The notes under the pieces are model-generated. The model saw only the letters and a program-made list of their open reading frames with translations, searched no databases and was not told the origin of the DNA. From CAZJZH01 sp964550465 (GTDB lineage Bacteria > Patescibacteriota > Patescibacteriia > JACRDY01): DNA of 22,889 nucleotides. The stretch is taken from positions 1 to 22,889 of the forward strand of contig CAZJZH010000010.1 in NCBI GenBank assembly GCA_964550465.1, given 5' to 3'. Shown here piece by piece: positions 6,746-11,834 of this stretch. Position numbers and translations under genes: made by a program. Within the stretch, counting starts at the first letter, position 1; every line of letters begins with the position of its first letter.

Positions 6746-7300
6746 TCACACCTCCACCCCCTCAAACACCTCCTCCAGCCCCTGCATCTCCTCAGCCGTA
6801 AAACTACTCAAAACAAACCTATCCGTCGGCTGCTTGGCCAGCTGCTCATTAGCCACGCCAATCCGCACTCGGGTAAAGTCTTTGCTACCTAGCTGCTCAA
6901 TAATTGACTTGACGCCGTTGTGGCCAGCCGCACCGCGGCCCCGTTCAGTCTTGACGGTACCATAGGGCAGGTCTTTGTCATCATGGACTATTACTAGCTG
7001 CTCCAGGAAATCCTTCGGGTATTTTTTGTGCAAGGCCGCAACAGTTAGGCCTGATTTATTCATAAAGGCCTGGGGCTTAACCAATAACAGCTCAACCTCA
7101 CCTCGACTGACTGTTGCAATCCGAGCTTGCAGCCGCAGATGATCTTTCCACTGGACGGCATCACCCGCCAACCAGTCTAAAAACAACCAACCGACATTGT
7201 GCCGGGTCTTGGCGTATTTGGCACCAGGGTTACCCAGGCCAACGATGATGTGCTTACTGGTCGACTGACTGCCGCCCAGCAACGCGCTCAACCAATTCAT
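6746..7300 (-). CDS. pth: Peptidyl-tRNA hydrolase, 184 aa
   Basis: Pth cleaves peptidyl-tRNA that drops off the ribosome, recycling tRNA. The motifs are complete: VGLGNPG with Asn24, TRHNVG with catalytic His34, KPQAFMNKSG with Asn81, VHDDKDLP with Asp107, and GHNGVKSI with Asn128. About 17 extra residues precede the conserved start. The ATG at 7300 lies inside the end of parB, a 47-base overlap; no later in-frame ATG is possible before the conserved region, so the overlap is probably real. Only a weak GAAGAG precedes it. It is the last gene of the parA-HD-parB-pth operon, so its expression is tied to chromosome partition genes. Confidence 0.96.
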   Translation of the reverse strand: MNWLSALLGGSQSTSKHIIVGLGNPGAKYAKTRHNVGWLFLDWLAGDAVQWKDHLRLQARIATVSRGEVELLLVKPQAFMNKSGLTVAALHKKYPKDFLEQLVIVHDDKDLPYGTVKTERGRGAAGHNGVKSIIEQLGSKDFTRVRIGVANEQLAKQPTDRFVLSSFTAEEMQGLEEVFEGVEV

Positions 7301-8138
7301 GGAGCTCTTCTGCAGAATAAAATTCTATTGTCACTGTGCCCTGCCCAGCTTTTTCACTGACCGCCACCTTAGTGCCCAGGGCTGCGCGCAGCTGTTCTTC
7401 AGCACTGGCAGCCAGCGGTGAGGCTGCCGTTAACTTTTTAGCACCTCCTGGTTTCTTGGCTCGCACGGCTGCTTCGACATCACGGACACTGAGCTTTTCT
7501 TTGACAATTTTTTGGAAAAACTTCTTCTGCTCAGCCGAATCATCTAGCCCTGCCAACACCTTAGCGTGCCCCGGAGAAATAACACCGTCACTAATCGCTT
7601 GGCGAACTTCTTCTGGCAGATCAAGTAACCGCAGCATGTTAGCGATAACCGCCCGCGACTTACCAATCCGCTGAGCTACCGCTTCTTGAGTCATCGAAAA
7701 CTCATCCAGTAACCGTTGGTAGGCTACTGCTTCTTCGATCGGGTTGAGGTCGCGGCGCTGAACGTTTTCGATCAGTGCCAACTCCAGTTTTTCATTGGCT
7801 GAAGCATCGCGAACAATCACCGGCACAGTGGGTAATTCAGCCGCTGTAGCCGCCCGCAGGCGACGCTCCCCGGCAATCAGCTCATAGCCACTAGCGGTTT
7901 TAGTCACAATCAGCGGCTGCAAAATACCATGCTCTTTGACTGATTGGATCAGCTCTTCTAATCCGCCATGATCAAACTGAGTTCGCGGCTGGTGCTGGTT
8001 AGCCACAATATCGGCCGGCGGTACCTGAATAATCCGCTCACCACCAACTGTCTGGTCGGGCGCGTCTGTAGAAGGCGTTGTCGGCAAGACAACGGTCTTT
8101 TTAGGAATTAAGGAATCAAGTCCTCGGCCAAGGCTCAT
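7254..8138 (-). CDS. parB: Chromosome partitioning protein ParB/Spo0J, 294 aa
   Basis: ParB is a CTP-dependent clamp that loads at parS and recruits SMC. The N-terminal ParA-contact motif (GRGLDSLIP) is present, then the ParB/Srx domain with the CTP-binding box GERRLRAA (90-97) and ENVQRRDLNPIEEA (from 124). The helix-turn-helix follows (MTQEAVAQRIGKSRAVIANMLRLL), then the C-terminal dimerisation region. The ATG at 8138 sits 3 bases after the HD gene stop and has no Shine-Dalgarno, so translation is probably coupled. The 3' end overlaps pth by 47 bases. I found no canonical parS site in the window. Confidence 0.96.
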   Translation of the reverse strand: MSLGRGLDSLIPKKTVVLPTTPSTDAPDQTVGGERIIQVPPADIVANQHQPRTQFDHGGLEELIQSVKEHGILQPLIVTKTASGYELIAGERRLRAATAAELPTVPVIVRDASANEKLELALIENVQRRDLNPIEEAVAYQRLLDEFSMTQEAVAQRIGKSRAVIANMLRLLDLPEEVRQAISDGVISPGHAKVLAGLDDSAEQKKFFQKIVKEKLSVRDVEAAVRAKKPGGAKKLTAASPLAASAEEQLRAALGTKVAVSEKAGQGTVTIEFYSAEELHELVERVAGRQSVDQ

Positions 8139-8141
8139 AGG

Positions 8142-8762
8142 CTATGCGTCGTTAGTACCATCAGTAGTCCGTGACACCCACCATTCATCTTCTGGGTTAT
8201 CAAACCACCAGTGGTCAGAATTTGTTTTGATAATTTTTTCTGCTAATTGCTGGGCCACCGGCGTCTTCAATCGTTTGACGGCAGACGGGATCCACGTGCC
8301 AGCCCGACTGTTACCGGTGTCTAGCTGTTCTTTCAGTGACAAAATCCATTCCAGATTATCCGCATCTTTAGCTAGCAAAGACTCCGGACTGGTTCGCTGT
8401 TCGTATTCCTCCACTGTTTGCTTTAAATCTGGACCAAATGGTAACGGCTCCGTAATATCGGTAATAGCTTCCTCTTCTTTACGCACCGTATACTGCTGGT
8501 GGACATAGTTCAAATCAGAAATGCGGCTCTCTGATAAGTCATGTAATAAACACATCTTCATCACCTGAGCTGTATCAACCGTGCCATCCATCTGAGCCAG
8601 CGCATAGCCGATAAATACCACTCGGTTAATGTGCTCGGCTAGACTCTGCTTACCACTACCCAAGAAATGAAAACCGCTGCGCGGTGTCTGAGCCAAAATA
8701 CCGACCTCAAAAAAGAAGTCAACTACAGCCGCGATGTCATTGGCTTGAAATTGTTTAGACAT
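8142..8762 (-). CDS. HD-domain phosphohydrolase (YfbR/HDDC2-like), 206 aa
   Basis: This looks like a metal-dependent HD hydrolase of the YfbR/HD_3 type, whose known members dephosphorylate deoxynucleoside monophosphates. The metal ligands appear in order: SLAEHI (His), LLHDLSE (His-Asp) and AKDADNLEWIL (Asp). The segment YVHQQYTVRKEEEAI matches the substrate-side helix seen in such proteins. A C-terminal extension rich in Trp and Asp (DHWWFDNPEDEWW) is unusual. The ATG at 8762 overlaps the parA stop by 8 bases; a TTG at 8774 is possible but less likely. The ATG has no Shine-Dalgarno, so it is probably translated by coupling. Its place between parA and parB is odd and suggests co-expression with partition; substrate and role there are unknown. 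Confidence 0.85.
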   Translation of the reverse strand: MSKQFQANDIAAVVDFFFEVGILAQTPRSGFHFLGSGKQSLAEHINRVVFIGYALAQMDGTVDTAQVMKMCLLHDLSESRISDLNYVHQQYTVRKEEEAITDITEPLPFGPDLKQTVEEYEQRTSPESLLAKDADNLEWILSLKEQLDTGNSRAGTWIPSAVKRLKTPVAQQLAEKIIKTNSDHWWFDNPEDEWWVSRTTDGTNDA

Positions 8763-9522
8763 ATTCAGTAGCAATAATTTCTCGGGCTAAGCGCTCGTAG
8801 GCTCGAGCCCCTTTTGATAACGGCTTGTAGTGCAGAATCGACTTCCCATGTGACGGTGCTTCGGCCAGATGGACTGTGCGGGGAATAACTGAGCGGAAAA
8901 TTTTATTGGGGAAATACTGGTACAGCTGGTGCATGACTTCTTCAGACAGCTTATTACGTTTATCAAACATAGTCAGGACCGCGCCCAGTACTTTTGTATC
9001 CGTCTGCAAATTTTCCTGGACCAACTGAATGGTCTGCAGTAGCTGACCTAATCCTTCCAAGGCATAGTACTCTGCCTGGACAGGGATCAGAATTTCCTTA
9101 CCAGCAGTCAGGCTGTTGATGGTGATCAATCCTAATGACGGCGGACAATCAATCAAAACATAGTCATAGCCACCGGCGGCGGCCATCAGCGCATCACGCA
9201 GTTTGTACTCACGGTTCTCCTCGTTAACCAACTCCACACCGGCGGCTGCTAGAGAAATAGTAGCTGGCGCCACCCGTAACCCGTCATGGGCAGTGGGTAG
9301 AACCACATGGTGGAGCGAATGCTGACCGGTAATGACTTCGTAAATACCCTTGCTTAATTCAGCGTGCTTAATACCAAGGCCGGAAGTGGCATTGGCCTGT
9401 GGGTCAATGTCGACCAACAAAACATTGCGGCCTAGAGCCGCCAAATAGGCAGCTAGATTGACCGCAGTGGTAGTCTTACCCACTCCCCCCTTCTGATTCA
9501 CAATAGAAATAATTCGTGCCAT
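8755..9522 (-). CDS. parA: Chromosome partitioning ATPase ParA/Soj, 255 aa
   Basis: ParA is a deviant Walker ATPase that binds DNA as an ATP dimer and moves ParB-parS complexes. The deviant Walker A KGGVGKTTT (11-19) carries both lysines. DIDPQANATSGLG (Walker A' region), the Walker B-like VLIDCPPSLGLITIN and PVQAEYYALEGLGQL follow. Length and lack of an N-terminal HTH fit the chromosomal Soj type. The promoter -10 lies so close that the mRNA would have only about 3 bases before ATG, so the gene is probably leaderless. It is first in a four-gene operon: parA, HD hydrolase, parB, pth. Confidence 0.97.
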   Translation of the reverse strand: MARIISIVNQKGGVGKTTTAVNLAAYLAALGRNVLLVDIDPQANATSGLGIKHAELSKGIYEVITGQHSLHHVVLPTAHDGLRVAPATISLAAAGVELVNEENREYKLRDALMAAAGGYDYVLIDCPPSLGLITINSLTAGKEILIPVQAEYYALEGLGQLLQTIQLVQENLQTDTKVLGAVLTMFDKRNKLSEEVMHQLYQYFPNKIFRSVIPRTVHLAEAPSHGKSILHYKPLSKGARAYERLAREIIATEYV

Positions 9523-9531
9523 AACAGTGCT

Positions 9532-9560
9532 AGTATACCAATTTTAGGCACTTTAACCAA
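9532..9560 (-). promoter_or_regulatory. Promoter of the parA operon, giving a nearly leaderless mRNA
   Basis: On the minus strand TTGGTT (9560-9555), a 17-base spacer, and TATACT (9537-9532). Only 9 bases separate the -10 from the parA ATG, so transcription would start about 3 bases before the codon. Confidence 0.7.
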
Positions 9561-9568
9561 GCTGGTCA

Positions 9569-9597
9569 TTGACTTTTTTTCCGCCAGTGAGTACCAT
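9569..9597 (+). promoter_or_regulatory. Promoter for tRNA-Leu
   Basis: TTGACT (9569-9574), a 17-base spacer, then TACCAT (9592-9597). The start would be near 9604, about 85 bases before the tRNA, so the palindrome at 9633-9667 lies in the primary transcript. Confidence 0.5.
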
Positions 9598-9632
9598 GAG
9601 TGGGTACAAAAATCATATTGATGCCGTGGTGG

Positions 9633-9667
9633 CCCGCCTTTACTCCTACGGAGTAAGGCGGACAAGC
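9633..9667. repeat. Palindromic element copy beside tRNA-Leu
   Basis: CCGCCTTTACTCC (9634-9646) pairs with GGAGTAAGGCGG (9650-9661) with one bulged T and a 3-base loop, followed by ACAAGC. The pattern CCGCCTT ... GGCG(G/A) ... ACAAGC recurs in the element beside the CAU tRNA at 11110-11153, so the two look like divergent members of one family. Confidence 0.6.
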
Positions 9668-9675
9668 GGAACTGG

Positions 9676-9783
9676 AAAAACTACCAATGGGCGTGTGGCG
9701 GAACTGGCATACGCGCACGACTCAAAATCGTGTGGATTTACTCCATGTGGGTTCGACTCCCACCACGCCCATTGGTAGTTTTT
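9676..9783 (+). terminator. Extended pre-tRNA stem that doubles as a terminator
   Basis: The 13 bases before the tRNA (9676-9688, ending ACTACCAAT) are perfectly complementary to 9771-9783 (ATTGGTAGTTTTT). With the 7-bp acceptor stem this makes about 20 continuous base pairs enclosing the whole tRNA, ending in a run of Ts. The precursor could therefore terminate transcription with the tRNA as its loop. Confidence 0.6.
9689..9771 (+). tRNA. tRNA-Leu (anticodon CAA)
   Basis: A class II tRNA with a long variable arm. The acceptor stem GGGCGTG (9689-9695) pairs with CACGCCC (9764-9770), with discriminator A at 9771. The anticodon stem CACGA/TCGTG encloses CTCAAAA, so the anticodon is CAA (codon UUG). 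The variable arm TGGATTTACTCCA and the T arm GTGGG-TTCGACT-CCCAC are well formed. CCA is not encoded, unlike the two CAU tRNAs downstream. Decayed copies of this gene follow at 9836-9955. Confidence 0.95.
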
Positions 9784-9835
9784 TCTTTACATCTGGGGGG
9801 GTGAGACTCCTTGTCAGCCCCAGTATAGGGGCGGG

Positions 9836-9955
9836 CCACCACGCCCATTGAGAGTGTTTTTTATATAGTCAACGCGCACGCCTGCCCGCCGAAGTCCCGC
9901 TTGCGGGACGAAAGTGGGACTCAAAATCGTGTGGATCACTCTCCATGTGAGTTTC
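9836..9955 (+). pseudogene. Decayed tRNA-Leu copies interrupted by a GC-rich palindrome
   Basis: 9836-9850 repeats 15 bases of the tRNA-Leu 3' end (CCACCACGCCCATTG) and also runs into Ts. Then 9872-9880 repeats ACGCGCACG before the anticodon, and 9918-9936 repeats GACTCAAAATCGTGTGGAT, followed by CTCCATGTG. Between the last two blocks an insert of about 37 bp (9881-9917) with hairpin GTCCCGC-TT-GCGGGAC breaks the anticodon stem. The 3'-end block precedes the middle block, so at least two decayed copies are represented. No functional tRNA can fold. This accounts for most of the gene-free stretch 9772-10090. Confidence 0.7.
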
Positions 9956-9974
9956 TGCGCACTATCACCCTCTA

Positions 9975-10032
9975 TTGACTTTTGAGATTATCCATGCTAA
10001 CTTTAAGTATCGTGAAAAAGATAATTTCACGA
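9975..10032 (+). promoter_or_regulatory. Promoter with an inverted repeat at the start site, for the gene at 10091
   Basis: TTGACT (9975-9980), a 17-base spacer, and TAACTT (9998-10003) place transcription start near 10010. There TCGTGAAA (10010-10017) and TTTCACGA (10025-10032) form a perfect 8-bp inverted repeat with a 7-base gap: an operator or a 5' RNA hairpin. A strong Shine-Dalgarno (AAAGGAGG, around 10077-10085) precedes the ATG. Confidence 0.5.
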
Positions 10033-10090
10033 CCCTGCTCACACAAAAAGTTGTGACGACGCACATTCAACAAACCAAAAGGAGGTTAAC

Positions 10091-10759
10091 ATGCCCTCAA
10101 AGCACAGGACGATTGCAGACCTCTTGTTTGGGATTCAAATTGTTGCTGCACTCGTCTTCTGCGGGGCGTATTTCATGCGCTCCCTCCATGATGTCNNNNN
10201 NNNNNATGTCACTGGCTCCAGCATTGTTCAATTCGCTCTGGTAGCAACATTCTTGTTGTTTCACTTAGCCCTCAGTGTTGACGCGCACCACGCCGCGCCC
10301 AGTCGAGTTACTCGCCAAGCCATCTTCACCTACACGTTCTGGCTTGTGCTCATCGCTGCTATTATTAGCGCGGTAGTTACAAATCCCGCTTATCAGTGGA
10401 ACGCAAAGGAAGATGCTCAACTACTAACAGCTGTCGCTTTGACAATTGCGGTTCTGCTACTATCAGCTATCCAAGGCCGCAAAATTTCTGACCCGATGGT
10501 CAAAGCGCTCTTCGCTATTGCCTACAAATCGGTACCACAAATCCTCTTGGCGTGGAAGTTCTTAGCTGAGGGTGCGTCCGGAACACCAGGTCTCTCGGTG
10601 ATTGTCGGCCACTTTATCATCCTAATTCGTCTTGGTCAGATTTATTTCATGGTCAAAGAAGCTGGCTGGGATCGCAACCGTTTCTGGCTGGCTGTCAGTG
10701 AGTCGCTGAACGAGGTAAGCTGGGCAATCGCCTCGGTAACTTGGTTTTTTGTCACATAA
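10091..10759 (+). CDS. Orphan polytopic membrane protein with a PQ motif, 222 aa including a 10-N gap
   Basis: No family assigned. About six hydrophobic segments are visible: LLFGIQIVAALVFCGAYFM, FALVATFLLFHLAL, YTFWLVLIAAIISAVV, LLTAVALTIAVLLLSA, a segment containing SVPQILLAWKFL, and GLSVIVGHFIILIRLGQIYFMV. The Pro-Gln in a membrane helix is reminiscent of PQ-loop transporters, but a second copy of the motif is not seen, so this is only a hint. The ATG at 10091 follows a near-perfect Shine-Dalgarno. Ten Ns (10196-10205) interrupt codons 36-39. Removing them with the repeated ATGTC keeps the frame, so the true protein may be five residues shorter. It is a single-gene unit with its own terminator. 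Confidence 0.8.
   Translation: MPSKHRTIADLLFGIQIVAALVFCGAYFMRSLHDVXXXXVTGSSIVQFALVATFLLFHLALSVDAHHAAPSRVTRQAIFTYTFWLVLIAAIISAVVTNPAYQWNAKEDAQLLTAVALTIAVLLLSAIQGRKISDPMVKALFAIAYKSVPQILLAWKFLAEGASGTPGLSVIVGHFIILIRLGQIYFMVKEAGWDRNRFWLAVSESLNEVSWAIASVTWFFVT
10196..10205. other. Assembly gap of 10 Ns flanked by repeated ATGTC
   Basis: Ten Ns are flanked by ATGTC on both sides (10191-10195 and 10206-10210). Collapsing one copy plus the gap removes exactly 15 bases and keeps the reading frame, so the two sides probably overlap rather than being separated. Confidence 0.9.
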
Positions 10760-10760
10760 C

Positions 10761-10796
10761 GAGGGTTCGCATAACGCGACCCTCGCTTTTCTTTTT
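10761..10796 (+). terminator. Intrinsic terminator of the membrane protein gene
   Basis: GAGGGTTCGC (10761-10770) pairs with GCGACCCTC (10776-10784) with one bulged T, followed by a T-rich tract (10787-10796). Confidence 0.85.
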
Positions 10797-10827
10797 AGGA
10801 CTTTACCTCGCACCGTATGGTGCACAC

Positions 10828-10856
10828 TTGACTCATTTCTCATTTTCAGTTACACT
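10828..10856 (+). promoter_or_regulatory. Promoter for initiator tRNA
   Basis: TTGACT (10828-10833), a 17-base spacer, then TACACT (10851-10856). The start near 10863 is about 11 bases before the tRNA. Confidence 0.7.
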
Positions 10857-10873
10857 ACTGACCAGTCTTATAA

Positions 10874-10950
10874 CGCGGGGTAGAGCAGCCCGGCAGCTCG
10901 CCAGGCCCATAACCTGGAGGTCGTGGGTTCGAATCCCACCCCCGCAACCA
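10874..10950 (+). tRNA. Initiator tRNA-fMet (anticodon CAU)
   Basis: The acceptor CGCGGGG (10874-10880) pairs with CCCCGC, leaving the C1-A72 mismatch that marks bacterial initiators. A11-U24 in the D stem is also an initiator feature. CCA is encoded at 10948-10950. Two departures: the anticodon stem CCAGG/CCTGG has A29-U41 instead of the three consecutive G-C pairs, and the loop reads CCCATAA, so position 33 is C rather than the nearly universal U. T arm GTGGG-TTCGAAT-CCCAC is normal. It has its own promoter and terminator. Confidence 0.95.
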
Positions 10951-10956
10951 AAAAGG

Positions 10957-10980
10957 TCTGAGTTTTACTCAGATTTTTTT
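10957..10980 (+). terminator. Terminator of initiator tRNA
   Basis: TCTGAG (10957-10962), loop TTTTA, CTCAGA (10968-10973), then seven Ts. Confidence 0.8.
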
Positions 10981-10991
10981 GATAGAACAGG

Positions 10992-11020
10992 TTGACTTTA
11001 CCAGAAAATCCTTATAGAAT
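10992..11020 (+). promoter_or_regulatory. Promoter for the second CAU tRNA
   Basis: TTGACT (10992-10997), a 17-base spacer, then TAGAAT (11015-11020). The start near 11027 would place both the heptad array and the palindromic element in a leader of about 187 bases. Confidence 0.55.
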
Positions 11021-11046
11021 GAGGTAGTTAAAAAAGAATCAACTGG

Positions 11047-11095
11047 TTAATTGTTAACTGTCAATTGTTAACTGTCAATTGTTAATAGTTAAACG
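11047..11095. repeat. Heptad array with TTAACTG / TCAATTG units
   Basis: Seven consecutive 7-bp units start at 11047, 11054, 11061, 11068, 11075, 11082 and 11089. TTAACTG and TCAATTG alternate twice in the centre, with variants at the ends; a TCAACTG lies just upstream, out of phase by one base. The units are partly self-complementary (CAATTG, GTTAAC), so the array can fold on itself. Confidence 0.85.
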
Positions 11096-11096
11096 T

Positions 11097-11225
11097 GGCT
11101 GGGTAGCTTCCGCCTTCGCTCTTCGCTAACGCTCAGGCTTCGGCGAGACAAGCACTTGGTTATACACCATCGGCTTGTCCTTCGAAGCTTGGGTGGAAAC
11201 CCAAGCGAAGAAGGGCTGGGTAGCT
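11097..11225. mobile_element. Palindromic insert flanked by 12-bp copies of the tRNA 5' end
   Basis: GGCTGGGTAGCT occurs at 11097-11108 and again at 11214-11225, where it is the first 12 bases of the tRNA. The 105 bp between them are highly structured: a CCGCCTTCG ... CTTCGGCGAGACAAGC block (11110-11153), GACAAGC (11147-11153) pairing with GCTTGTC (11173-11179), and a hairpin GCTTGGGT-GGAA-ACCCAAGC (11187-11206). No protein is encoded. This is what an insertion at the tRNA start, with target or attachment-site duplication, would leave. The mechanism is inferred. Confidence 0.5.
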
Positions 11226-11290
11226 CAGTTGGTTAGAGCGCAGGACTCATAAGCCTGAGGTCGCGGGTTCGAGACCCGCCCCAGCTACCA
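11214..11290 (+). tRNA. tRNA with CAU anticodon (elongator Met, or Ile2 if modified)
   Basis: The acceptor GGCTGGG (11214-11220) pairs with CCCAGCT, giving G1-U72 at the end. The D arm GCTCAGTTGGTTAGAGC, anticodon loop CTCATAA and T arm GCGGG-TTCGAGA-CCCGC are standard, and CCA is encoded. The anticodon stem CAGGA/GCCTG has an A31-G39 mismatch. It lacks initiator features, so it is elongator Met, unless C34 is converted to lysidine, which would make it tRNA-Ile for AUA. The sequence alone does not settle that. Confidence 0.93.
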
Positions 11291-11324
11291 AAAAAACCAT
11301 CTCGTTATTCTGAGGTGGTTTTTT
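11291..11324. terminator. Bidirectional terminator between the CAU tRNA and the minus-strand operon
   Basis: AACCATCTC and GAGGTGGTT (stems within 11291-11303 and 11312-11324) pair with one G-U, flanked by A-runs on the left and T-runs on the right. It would therefore end transcripts from the tRNA on the + strand and from the operon ending at 11340 on the minus strand. Confidence 0.8.
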
Positions 11325-11339
11325 GATTGATTATTTATT

Positions 11340-11831
11340 TTACAACACGGCAATAGCGCCGGTAGTAATAGCTGTGACGATGATACCAGCTAAGACGGCG
11401 CCGAGGACAATAAACGGAAAAGCTTTTTTAAAAGGAATGCCGAACAACCAAGCCGCTAACGTACCAGTCCAGGCACCGGTGCCTGGTAGTGGAATACTGA
11501 CAAACAGTGTTAGAGCAATCAGGCCGTAGGTCTGATACTTGTGCGTAAACTGCTGTTTGACCTTGTCTGAACGGGCGGTAAAAACGCGTTGCCACCACGG
11601 CCAGCCAGCTGTCAGCCATTTATTGAGTGTGGACAGAAAAATATAAATGATGGGCACGGGGATAATATCTCCCAAAACAGACCAACCTAGGGCCACCAAC
11701 GGATCAAGGCCAAATAGGCCGATACCCACCGGAATAGAGGCGCGTAGCTCTGTCACTGGCAGCATGGCCAGAAACATCGTGGCAATCTCTGGCGGCCAGC
11801 TACTGACCCATTCAATCAAAGGCTGAGCCAT
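11340..11831 (-). CDS. Small multidrug export family membrane protein, 163 aa
   Basis: This matches the putative small multidrug-export family (Pfam Sm_multidrug_ex), whose biochemical role is poorly established. Diagnostic segments are PVTELRASIPVGIGLFGL near the N-terminus and VSIPLPGTGAWTGTLAAWLFGIP in the second half. About four membrane segments can be seen, including LVALGWSVLGDIIPVPIIYIFL and FIVLGAVLAGIIVTAITTGAIAVL. The length is typical. It is the last gene of the ybaK-scpA-scpB-carboxypeptidase operon, starting 3 bases after the preceding stop, and only a weak AGG precedes its ATG. Confidence 0.87.
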   Translation of the reverse strand: MAQPLIEWVSSWPPEIATMFLAMLPVTELRASIPVGIGLFGLDPLVALGWSVLGDIIPVPIIYIFLSTLNKWLTAGWPWWQRVFTARSDKVKQQFTHKYQTYGLIALTLFVSIPLPGTGAWTGTLAAWLFGIPFKKAFPFIVLGAVLAGIIVTAITTGAIAVL

Positions 11832-11834
11832 AAC

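Noticed and set aside
9569..9778. Protein frame across the tRNA-Leu region
   Set aside because: It is an open frame through the promoter, palindrome and tRNA; the tRNA explains the sequence.
10010..10032. parS site for ParB
   Set aside because: parS has TTTCACG followed directly by CGTGAAA-type symmetry; here the halves are in the opposite order with a 7-base gap. The TTTCACG inside asnS (near 19004) is also only a half site.
10741..10995. Protein frame across the initiator tRNA
   Set aside because: It spans a terminator, a promoter and a tRNA and has no ribosome site.
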